Shown here: positions 35,201 through 44,200 of the stretch, piece by piece
How positions within the stretch are numbered: the stretch's first letter is position 1
Layout of the letters: the number at the start of each line of letters is the position of its first letter
Assembly (NCBI RefSeq): GCF_009873495.1
Contig: NZ_CP046703.1
Coordinates: 496,001 to 560,000, forward strand
DNA from: Nostoc sp. ATCC 53789
GTDB taxonomy: Bacteria; Cyanobacteriota; Cyanobacteriia; Cyanobacteriales; Nostocaceae
Length of the DNA stretch: 64,000 nt
Reading direction: 5' to 3'
Made by a program: the position numbers and the translations under genes
The notes under the pieces: model-generated
Database searches by the model: none
What the model saw: the letters and a program-made list of their open reading frames with translations, nothing else
Told to the model about the DNA's origin: nothing

Positions 35201-36079
35201 TCAAAATTTGGGTTCCTTTTCCAATACCATTATTTGTCTCAAAATAGCCGTACACAATGGACTATCACTATCTAAAAAACCATTCACGATCGTAAAGTGG
35301 TTTTCATTAGGCTGTGGTAAATATTCACCAGGCAATTCTTTTTCTTTCCATGCAGCCAGAAAATCTAGCGATTGTCGTTCAAACTCTGAAGTCTCTTTGC
35401 CGCCATAAGTTACAAGTAGAGAACCAGCTTTTTCAGGAAGATGGCGGATAGGACTATTGCGAAGAACTTCACCCCAAGTAAATTGGATTTTGGGTTGTAG
35501 CCAAGTGTAGGGAAATGGCATCAAATCAAACAAACCGCTAATAGCACAACCACCTTTAATGATGTCATCTGGTAGTCCATAGTCGTTTTTCCAGTCTGTA
35601 GCCATGAGCATCGCAGTTAAGTGACCACCGGCTGAGTGACCAGCTACATGGATGCGATTGGGGTCTGCACCAAAGCTTTCTGCATTATTATAAATCCAGG
35701 CGATCGCTGAACGATTTTGGCGGACAATCTCATCAATGGTTACTTTGGGACACAAGGCATAGTTGACCACCACCACTGTAACATTGGCAGCTACAAGACC
35801 TTGGGCGACAAAGCTAAAATCTTTACTGTCGGACATTATCCAATAGCCACCGTGGATAAATACCAAAATTGGTGCTTGTGGTTGCGTGGCAGGAAAAATA
35901 TCTAGATGTTCGACTAAGGTAGAACCAAAAAAAACATTTAGATGACAGCGCAATTTTTCACGCACCTTAGCACTGTTTGCGGCATACAAATTCATGTATC
36001 CAGGTATATCAAGACCTAGTTCACTGGGATTGTACTGGTAATCTAGCTCGGCTTGAGTTTGAAAATTTTGATACAGCAT
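35201..36079 (-). CDS. Alpha/beta hydrolase (carboxylesterase / arylformamidase type)
   Basis: 292 aa from the ATG at 36079 (a TTG at 36115 would add 12 residues). Alpha/beta hydrolase with oxyanion-hole motif HGGYW (about residue 80), nucleophile elbow GHSAGGH (Ser about 148), and a late 'LVTYGGKETSEFERQ' (Asp/Glu acid region) and 'NENHFTIVNGF' (His). This resembles kynurenine formamidase and HSL-family esterases. No tryptophan-catabolism gene is nearby, so the substrate is open. Cytosolic (no signal peptide). Monocistronic. Confidence 0.83.
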   Translation of the reverse strand: MLYQNFQTQAELDYQYNPSELGLDIPGYMNLYAANSAKVREKLRCHLNVFFGSTLVEHLDIFPATQPQAPILVFIHGGYWIMSDSKDFSFVAQGLVAANVTVVVVNYALCPKVTIDEIVRQNRSAIAWIYNNAESFGADPNRIHVAGHSAGGHLTAMLMATDWKNDYGLPDDIIKGGCAISGLFDLMPFPYTWLQPKIQFTWGEVLRNSPIRHLPEKAGSLLVTYGGKETSEFERQSLDFLAAWKEKELPGEYLPQPNENHFTIVNGFLDSDSPLCTAILRQIMVLEKEPKF

Positions 36080-36186
36080 TGAGTTTTCTGGTTTAGGGCA
36101 AGTGATTTTAATCAAAACGAATTCATTCTGTTAGCGGATAGCTAGGGTTTAGCCCATTCTGACTCCTGACCGAAAGAGCCGCCTAA

Positions 36187-36442
36187 GAGGTTGTTTAAAA
36201 AGTAGTTGGCTGTATCTTTGCACTTATTGATCTCCCCCTAACCCCCCCAGTCGCTCCACTACAGCGCTTCGCGCATCCTGCGGCGGGGGAGACCCCATCG
36301 CTTTTAGCGTCTCCCCTTGGGAGAAGACCGCGCTGGCTCCCCTTAAAAAGGGTGGAACCGGAGTCAAAGTCCCCCTTTTTAAGGGGGATTTAGGGGGATC
36401 TAAACGCTTTGTTACCGAGAAGAGGACTTTTCAAACATCCTC
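36187..36442. mobile_element. 256-bp MITE with TAA target duplication
   Basis: Ends GAGGTTGTTTAAAAAGT and, reverse-complemented, GAGGATGTTTGAAAAGT, flanked by TAA (36184-36186 and 36443-36445). TNA duplications are typical of the IS5/IS1031 group. The interior has a long C-rich/G-rich inverted pair (CCCCTTAAAAAGGG type). Confidence 0.65.
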
Positions 36443-36445
36443 TAA

Positions 36446-37291
36446 AACCTGCGGCATAGCAATTAGAGACCCTATACATAGCTTGCTTCTTTGCAGGAGT
36501 ATGCTTAGAGCGAGTTTACGATAGCGAGTATTCTAGCCTCGCGTCTTGATTCTGACTTCTGAATTCTTCTCCAACTAAATTTTTGAATGAATTAATTCCT
36601 TATAAAGTCTTACGTTGCTTTAAATTAGTCAGTATAATCACTAGCCGATTATATGAACTGTGATGTGAAAAATAGCCTATGATATGACTGGAATATTCAT
36701 CATAAAAAGTAAGTGATAGTACAGAAGGCAAAACCTTTACACCACGCATTACATTACTTGATTTCATAGGATATTCCTAAAGGATTTAAAACATTTATTC
36801 ACACAAATCAAGAAGATACAAAAGGTAAATAATTCAGTACAATTTCGGTGTAAGTCTTTTGAGCAATTTACTGCTTCTACGTCCTATTACGCAAGTTTAA
36901 ATTTTATTCTTGAATAAAATTTCACTATTTTCTGACCTTTGTAAAGTTAACATCAAATTATTGGTAATTATGGTGAGAACCTCTACCTGAGCAATGTTTA
37001 GCTGGAGCAAGACAAACTAAAGAGGTTAATTCATGTTGCTCAAACGGTTGAACTGGGCACCAGAGAAGTATATGACACAGCATCCCTGAACCAGAGAAAA
37101 GCTTAAAACGCACTTAATATAAGCATTTTTAAGCATTTTTCCAAAATTTCTAATTTTAATAAGGACAAATTAAAACTCCTTTGACACAATAGGACAGAAA
37201 CAGAGAGGTATCTAATATTCTCATCTCTCTGTATATATGATTAGGCAACTAGACTGGTATAAAAAGAACCAAGCCACTTACCCAAAATACG
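36446..37291. other. Long AT-rich spacer
   Basis: About 850 bp before the next gene. AAGCATTTTT is duplicated near 37121-37141. I see no gene, RNA signature or further repeat. Confidence 0.4.
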
Positions 37292-38527
37292 ATGAACCCC
37301 AACAACCCTTTGCAGACAATGCAAACAAGTTTCCATACAGCTTTAGGTGCTGTTAGTGAATTTACGGCCCTACTTCAGGAGCCCCAAAAACTCACGAATT
37401 ACTTTACCCGGATGCAACAAAAGCCGGATCAATTGTTCCAAGATTTAGCAGTAAAAGGCAAAAATATGGAACAAGATATGAATAGTTTTTTCAAAAATTA
37501 CTTTTGCGGAGGTGGTGACAAATCACCATATCCCAAATATATAGAACGGGCAGATGGACAGGCTTTTAACCAACCCTATGAAATCAAAGGGACAAAAATG
37601 TACGGCTTTGTCGTTGAGGGTTCAATGGCGAAGTTGCAAGAGGTCTGTGATAAATATCTCAACGATCCCAATAATGGAGAGATTGAATATCGACCAGCCA
37701 TGAACTATCTCGTCCTGACCTTCAACAAGATAGATTCTTTAAGTTCCATCTATCCTCCCGACTATGACAAAGGAACTGTGCATGAAGAAGAAGCCATCTT
37801 TTGGATGTTAACAGTGGTAGGTAAAAGAGTCGGGCCTTTATTCATAGCCGAACGCCTAGCTTGGTTTATGCCTTACGTGTACGTGAATAATTCTCCCATC
37901 CTAGTTTCGGGTAGAGAAGTCTATGGCTTCTTTAAAGAACTTGGCCTATTTCAGATCCCTGAATTAAATAAAGAACCGGATTTATTTACTGTAGATACCT
38001 TAGTATTTAAAGAATTTTCTCCTACAAGCCAATCTATAGAGGCTCGCCTGCTGGAAGTTCAACGCGTCAATACAGGAGAGAAACATCAAGCCATCAAGAC
38101 ATGGGACACCTTTGAAGAAGCAGCAAGAGCGATCGCTAGTTTATTATTTGACAATAACGAAATTCTGATTCCTGGCTTACAGTTACCCTTCAATCTCCTC
38201 GAATATCTCCTAGAAAAAATCGTCCCTCTCGTTACCCTCAAACAAATCCGCGACGTAGAAAACAGCAAAAAAGCCTGCTATCAAGCACTGATTGAATCCC
38301 CCATGCAGCTACAAACCTTCTATGGCGGAAAACTCTTTGGCGATCAATTTCAACTAAAAATCAATAATTTCGCTAGCCAACCAATCGTCCAAGACTTAGG
38401 ACTACACAAAGGCTATCCCGCAGGTAGCGAATCCATAACTATCCCCGTCAAACTTGGTTTCGTGCTGCACTTCGACTTCACCCTCAAAGATGGGAAAGCC
38501 GTTTGGCAAGCACCACAGAAAAATTAG
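37292..38527 (+). CDS. Acetoacetate-decarboxylase-like protein
   Basis: 411 aa. Residues about 85-400 fit the acetoacetate decarboxylase superfamily: 'YRPAMNYLVLTF', 'HEEEAIFWMLTVVGK', 'YVYVNNSPILVSGREVYGFFKELG'. In true ADC the GRE...FPKK segment supplies the Schiff-base Lys and a neighbouring Lys that lowers its pKa. Here Lys215 is kept but the next residue is Glu216 and the preceding Pro is Phe. An N-terminal about 75-residue helical segment is extra. The gene is 165-240 bp before an FAD oxidoreductase on the same strand, so the pair may form an operon. It may decarboxylate or only bind a carbonyl compound; the family is inferred from motifs alone. Confidence 0.62.
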   Translation: MNPNNPLQTMQTSFHTALGAVSEFTALLQEPQKLTNYFTRMQQKPDQLFQDLAVKGKNMEQDMNSFFKNYFCGGGDKSPYPKYIERADGQAFNQPYEIKGTKMYGFVVEGSMAKLQEVCDKYLNDPNNGEIEYRPAMNYLVLTFNKIDSLSSIYPPDYDKGTVHEEEAIFWMLTVVGKRVGPLFIAERLAWFMPYVYVNNSPILVSGREVYGFFKELGLFQIPELNKEPDLFTVDTLVFKEFSPTSQSIEARLLEVQRVNTGEKHQAIKTWDTFEEAARAIASLLFDNNEILIPGLQLPFNLLEYLLEKIVPLVTLKQIRDVENSKKACYQALIESPMQLQTFYGGKLFGDQFQLKINNFASQPIVQDLGLHKGYPAGSESITIPVKLGFVLHFDFTLKDGKAVWQAPQKN

Positions 38528-38599
38528 CATTGGGCAAATATAATTCCCTACTACACAAGCAAAGTCCATCTAATGCAAAATCAAGGGTTTACTAACCTG

Positions 38600-38740
38600 C
38601 GAAGGCAGGTTTTGCCTGTGTAGCCAAGCCAGTGCGTTGGGCGGCTTTGCCGACTTGTTCGCTCTTAGCGTTCCCGCAGGGTAGCACCTGGCGTGCGACT
38701 TCTAGTCGCCCAAACTTCTAGTCGCCCAAACTTTCTCAAC
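38600..38740. repeat. Short dispersed repeats between the ADC-like and oxidoreductase genes
   Basis: Includes GCGAAGGCAGG-type sequence, GTTCCCGCAGGGTAGC, and a direct duplication ACTTCTAGTCGCCCAAAC (near 38698 and 38714). In-frame with the downstream gene's GTG at 38693, which argues that this GTG is not the true start. Confidence 0.5.
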
Positions 38741-38764
38741 TCGCATCTATCACGAAAAACAAAT

Positions 38765-41074
38765 ATGTCTGAAACCTTTAAGCCCAAAAAAATCGCTATT
38801 TTAGGCGGTGGAATATCATCCCTAACCACTGCTTATGAATTAACCAGTCAACCAGGGTGGGATAGCCTCTACGATATTACTATTTATCAAACAGGTTGGC
38901 GTTTGGGTGGTAAATGTGCAACTGGACGCAACATCAAACCCCATACACCCAATTCTGAACCAGACTATCGCATCGAAGAACACGGACTGCACATTTTTTT
39001 TGGATTCTACGAAAATGCTTTTCGTCTACTCAAGCAATGCTACGACGAATTAGGTGGTAACGGGCCTTTCAGTACCATAGAAGACGCATTCAAACCTCAC
39101 AGTCTCATCGTCTTAGAAGAATACATCAATAAAAATTGGAAAACTCTGCCTTTTAATTTTCCTACCAATTCTCTAGTTCCTTGGGAAGGTGGCGGCATTT
39201 CTTCTCTTTGGGAACATATCTGCACAACCATTCATTTTGTCATTCAGACTTACGGAGTAATTGATGATTATAGTCAGTCAAAGTCTACTAAAAGTTCTTC
39301 AACATCTGTTGCCAAACAAATAGCATTAGGCAAAGAGGTAATGGAATTTTTATCAGATAGTAGTCTCTTGCAGTTTCCTAGCCAGTTGATTCAGTTATTT
39401 CTCCAACAACCCATGTTTTGGGGAGGATGGCTGAACAATATCAACCAATTTATTGGTAATATCCTTCAAAACCTAGATTTTACTTCTGAAAAAGTATTCT
39501 TAAATCTTGCCTACAACCTAGCTAAATCACTGCCCAAAAATACCAAAAATCACAGACGCGAACATCATCAGCTAATTATTAAGCTCATAGACCGCTTTCA
39601 AGAACAGTTAATCTGTCAGATAGAATGTAAGATTGGGCAAAACCCTGATATGCTTTGGCGTTTAACACTCATCGATTTAGCATTAGCAAACATCCGGGGT
39701 TTGTTTGTGGATGAGATCATTCATTTTCGTTCCCTAGATAGTTTAGATGAGTACAACTACAGAGATTGGCTACTAAAACACGGAGCTAGAGAATCAAGCG
39801 TTAAATCAGCATTTATTCGCGTCTTATACGATTTAGTGTATGGTTTTCCAGAAGGTAATACCGATAGACCCCAACTAGCAGCCGGAACAGCTATTCGTGT
39901 CCTCACCACTATCTTGTTCAAATACAATGGCGCAATCATGTGGAAAATGCAATCAGGGATGGCAGAGGTAGTCATCACTCCACTATATGAAGTGCTAAAG
40001 CGTCGTGGTGTAAAATTCAAGTTCTTCCATGTTGTCAAGCAGTTGCATTTGGATCACAATCAGCAATCAATTGCCAGTATAACTTTGGCCCGTCAAGTAA
40101 ATTTAAAAAATCCAAAGCAAGAATATCAACCACTTATCACAGTTAAAGACATTGGTTGTTGGCCTAGTGAACCTCTTTATGATCAGATTGTCGATGAAGA
40201 AGCCCAAAAACTCCAAGACCAAGAAATTAACCTTGAGTCATATTGGACACCTTGGCAGAATGTAGACACAATTACCCTCACCAAAGGCAATGATTTTGAT
40301 ATTGTGTTGCTGGGAATTTCTATAGCCGCCTTACCCTCCATTTGCAGTGAATTGCTCCATGCTAAAAAAAATCCGGCTCACCAAAAATGGAGCGATATGT
40401 TAATGCAAGTCAAGACAGTAACTACTCAAGGGGGACAAATATGGCTTAAGCCTACCTTATCGCAATTAGGATGGCAACAATCTAGCCCTGTACTAGGAGC
40501 TTACGTTGAACCACTCGATGTCTATGCAGATATGAGCGAGTTAGTACAACGAGAAAATTGGCCTTCCGATCATTATCCTTACAATGCAGCTTATTTCACC
40601 GGTGTAATTCCAGATCCAGGGATTCCTCCCCACACAGCTTATGATTTTCCAGCTAAAGCCCAAAAAAAGGTAGAACAAGAAGCAATTAACTTCCTTAACA
40701 ATCACATCGGACAGCTTTGGCCTGATGCTACTCAACCAAAAAATCCCCAAGGTTTGAATTGGGATTTACTAATAGATTTTCAAAACCGTCAGGGAGTAGA
40801 ACGCTTTAAAGCTCAATACTGGCGAGTTAACATTAACCCATCAGAACGCTATGTACTGTCTGTACCTGGAAGTAGCAAGCATCGACTCAAAACTGATGAA
40901 TCTGGGTTTGATAACCTTTATCTAGCTGGCGACTGGATTAACAACGGTTACAATTCCGGTTGTGTGGAAGCTACAGTTATGTCTGCAATGCAAGCAACAC
41001 GAGCCATTCTAAACCAATGCTTCAATATAAAATACACCAAAGAAATTATTGGTGAGTGGGATTCTTGGTTATAA
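38765..41074 (+). CDS. FAD-dependent amine-oxidase/desaturase-like oxidoreductase
   Basis: 769 aa from the ATG at 38765 (MSETFKPKK; the GTG at 38693 lies in repeat DNA). The N-terminal Rossmann motif 'KIAILGGGISSLTTAYEL' binds FAD; 'GWRLGGKCATGRN' and 'EEHGLHIFFGFYENAFRLLKQ' are hallmarks of the carotenoid-desaturase/hydroxysqualene-dehydroxylase branch. The C-terminus 'NLYLAGDWINNGYNSGCVEATVMSAMQATRAI' closes the FAD site. About 250 more residues than crt desaturases are found in the middle (about 150-400), mostly helical. Substrate unknown, probably hydrophobic. It follows the ADC-like gene and ends in a strong terminator, consistent with a two-gene unit. Confidence 0.82.
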   Translation: MSETFKPKKIAILGGGISSLTTAYELTSQPGWDSLYDITIYQTGWRLGGKCATGRNIKPHTPNSEPDYRIEEHGLHIFFGFYENAFRLLKQCYDELGGNGPFSTIEDAFKPHSLIVLEEYINKNWKTLPFNFPTNSLVPWEGGGISSLWEHICTTIHFVIQTYGVIDDYSQSKSTKSSSTSVAKQIALGKEVMEFLSDSSLLQFPSQLIQLFLQQPMFWGGWLNNINQFIGNILQNLDFTSEKVFLNLAYNLAKSLPKNTKNHRREHHQLIIKLIDRFQEQLICQIECKIGQNPDMLWRLTLIDLALANIRGLFVDEIIHFRSLDSLDEYNYRDWLLKHGARESSVKSAFIRVLYDLVYGFPEGNTDRPQLAAGTAIRVLTTILFKYNGAIMWKMQSGMAEVVITPLYEVLKRRGVKFKFFHVVKQLHLDHNQQSIASITLARQVNLKNPKQEYQPLITVKDIGCWPSEPLYDQIVDEEAQKLQDQEINLESYWTPWQNVDTITLTKGNDFDIVLLGISIAALPSICSELLHAKKNPAHQKWSDMLMQVKTVTTQGGQIWLKPTLSQLGWQQSSPVLGAYVEPLDVYADMSELVQRENWPSDHYPYNAAYFTGVIPDPGIPPHTAYDFPAKAQKKVEQEAINFLNNHIGQLWPDATQPKNPQGLNWDLLIDFQNRQGVERFKAQYWRVNINPSERYVLSVPGSSKHRLKTDESGFDNLYLAGDWINNGYNSGCVEATVMSAMQATRAILNQCFNIKYTKEIIGEWDSWL

Positions 41075-41165
41075 AGGTATATTCAAATTAATCAAGAGCA
41101 TTTTGACAAATTTAACAGAATTTAGCATTATTGAGGTTGCTAAAACCTAGACTATTTCGTAAACC

Positions 41166-41209
41166 GATACATTTTTAAAGTTTGTTGTACAATGGACTTT
41201 AAAAATGTA
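41166..41209 (+). terminator. Hairpin after the oxidoreductase gene
   Basis: Perfect 15-bp inverted repeat ATACATTTTTAAAGT / ACTTTAAAAATGTAT with a 14-nt loop, followed by TTATTATTC. Likely terminator for the ADC-like/oxidoreductase unit. Confidence 0.6.
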
Positions 41210-41279
41210 TTTATTATTCTCTGAATAATAGGATCGTTAGTTAAAACTTTGAAATGTTATTCAAATATTAGTATTACCA

Positions 41280-44200
41280 ATGATTACATTATCAAATTAT
41301 CAAATTATAGAATTAATTGATGAAGGGATAAAAACTGCTGTTTATCGAGCCAAGAGAAATCAAGATGGTCAAATAGTAGTTATTAAGCTTTTAAAAATAG
41401 AATACCCTGAACTCAAAGATATAGCAGCCTTTAAACATGAATATGAGCTAATCAAAGATTTAGATATCCCAGGAGTTATTCAAGCTCATAGTTTAGAAAA
41501 ATACAACAATGGTTTTGCTATTGTTTTAGAAAATTTTGATGGCATATCTCTCTACAAAACTATCCAGACAGAAAAAATTGAGTTACGAAATTTTCTCAAC
41601 ATAGGCATTCAAATTACTCAAGCTTTAGGTGAATTACATCAAAGTTATATTATCCATAAAGATATTAAACCACAAAATATTATTGTTAATTTAGCAACCT
41701 GTCAAGTTAAAATCATTGATTTTTCTATCTCATCATTACTTTTTCAAGAGAAACCCAAACTCAGTAATCCTGGTTTGCTTGAAGGAACTCTAGCCTATAT
41801 GTCTCCAGAGCAAACGGGAAGAATGAATCGGTCAGTTGATTACCGTACAGACTTTTATTCTTTGGGTGTAACTTTTTATGAAATGCTCACAGGTCAGTTA
41901 CCATTCTCAGCAACCGATCCAATGGAGTTAGTTCATTGTCATATTGCTAGACAACCCATAGCAGTAGAACAATTAAATCCACAAATCCCTCAATTAATTT
42001 CTGCAATTATTATGAAATTACTCAGCAAAACTGCTGAGGGAAGATATCAAAGTGCTTTTGGGATTAAAGCGGATTTAGAAACCTGTCTCGATCAATTAGA
42101 GCAAACTAATTCTATAACCAACTTTGCTATTGGCCAGCAGGATCATTCTAGCCAACTGCAAATTCCCGAAAAGTTGTATGGACGAGAAGCAGAAATAAAT
42201 ATCTTAATGAATGCTTTTGAAAAAGTTAATCAAGGAAATAAAGAATTAATATTGGTTGCAGGTTACTCAGGTATTGGTAAATCAGCATTAGTTAACGAAA
42301 TTCATAAACCTGTTATCAAAAACAGAGGCTATTTTATTGCTGGTAAATTTGAGCAATTTCAGCGCAATATTCCTTATGCTTCCCTGATTCAAGCATTTCA
42401 AGAGTTAATGCAGCAATTACTGACAGACAGTGAAGCACAACTATCTACTTGGAAAGAAAAACTTTTAGAGGCTTTAGTTCCGAATGCTCAAATTATTATT
42501 GATGTCATTCCTGAACTAGAACTGATTATTGGAAAACAAACAGAAGTCCCACAACTAGCTTCAGCAGAAGCACAAAATCGCTTTAACTTGGTTTTTCAAA
42601 AGTTTATCAATGTGTTTGCTCAAAAAGAACATCCATTAGTTGTATTTTTAGATGATTTACAATGGGCAGATTTAGCTTCATTAAAATTAATTCAGTTATT
42701 GATTACAGATGCTGAAATCCAATATTTATTGCTCATCGGAGCTTATCGAGATAATGAAGTTGATGCTAGCCATGCTTTAATGCTAGTTTTGCAGGAAATT
42801 GAAAAAAATAATAGCCCTGTACAGATTATTCACTGTCAAAATCTAAAAATTACTCATGTTTGTAAATTGGTTAGCGACACTCTAAAATCTAGTTTAGAGA
42901 ACTCCAAAGAATTAGCAAAATTGATTTTCAATAAAACTGCTGGCAATCCATTTTTTATCAATCAATTACTCAAGTTTATTCATCAAGAAAATTTACTTTT
43001 ATTTGATTTTCTTACTGGTCAATGGCAATGGAACATTCAGCACATTCAGGCGCTAGAAATTACTGAGAATGTTGTTGAATTGATGATAGGTAAAATTCAG
43101 AAGCTCAAAGACACCACACAAAATATTTTAAAAATAGCTGCCTGTATTGGCAATCGATTTAATTTAAATATACTTTCTTGTGTTAACGAAAAATCTCATA
43201 ATGACACAGCTTTGGAGATTTGGGAAGCATTACAAGCTGGTTTAATTCTACCTTTAAGCGATAATTATAAATTACCACATCTATTAGATTATGTTGAGAT
43301 TTTTGTAATTGATTATAAATTTCTTCACGATCGCGTGCAACAAGCGGCTTATGCTTTGATACCCGATGAGCAGAAAAAAGAGATTCATTTAAATATTGGT
43401 AGACTGCTATTAAAGAATATAGACGAAAGTTTGGTAGAAGAAAGGATCTTCGATATTGTTAACCAATTCAATATCGGTATCCAACTGATTACCTCTCTAG
43501 AAGAAAGATATAAAATAGCTAAGTTAAATCTTATTGCTGGACAGAAAGCTAAGGATTCTGCTGCTTACGAATCTGCTGTAAAGTTTCTGAGGCAAGGTCT
43601 GAGTTTACTCGCAGTCGATTGTTGGCAAAACTATTATGAACTAACTCTTAACCTCCATGTAGAAACTGTAGAAGCAGAGTATTTAAATACAAATTTTGAG
43701 CAAGCAGAAGCATTATTTATTAGTGTTATAAGCAATAGCAAAAGTATTCTTGATGCTGTTAAAGTATATGAGAAAAAAATTCAGTTTTATGTTGCTCAAA
43801 ATCAAATGCGAGAAGCATTAGATTTAGATTTGCAGGTGCTAGAGATGCTGGGAGTCTCTTTATCTCAAACTCCACCAGCAGAGTTAAAAGTTGAAGAATT
43901 AGTCAATCTGCCAGAAATGACTGATGCTCATAAGCTAGCTGCTATGAGGATACTAATGACAGCTATGCCTCCCGCTTATTTAGCCGATCCTGCACTTTTA
44001 CCATTGATTGCTTTTACGATGGTTGATTTATGTGTGCAGTATGGCAATTCATCTTTTGCAGCTTACGCCTATGGTTTTTATGGGCTAATTTTATGTGGGC
44101 CTCTTAAGGAGATTGAATCAGGTTATAGATTTGGTAAATTATCTTTGCAGATTTTAGATAAATTCAACGCTAGAGAAATCAAATCTAAAGTTTATGCACT

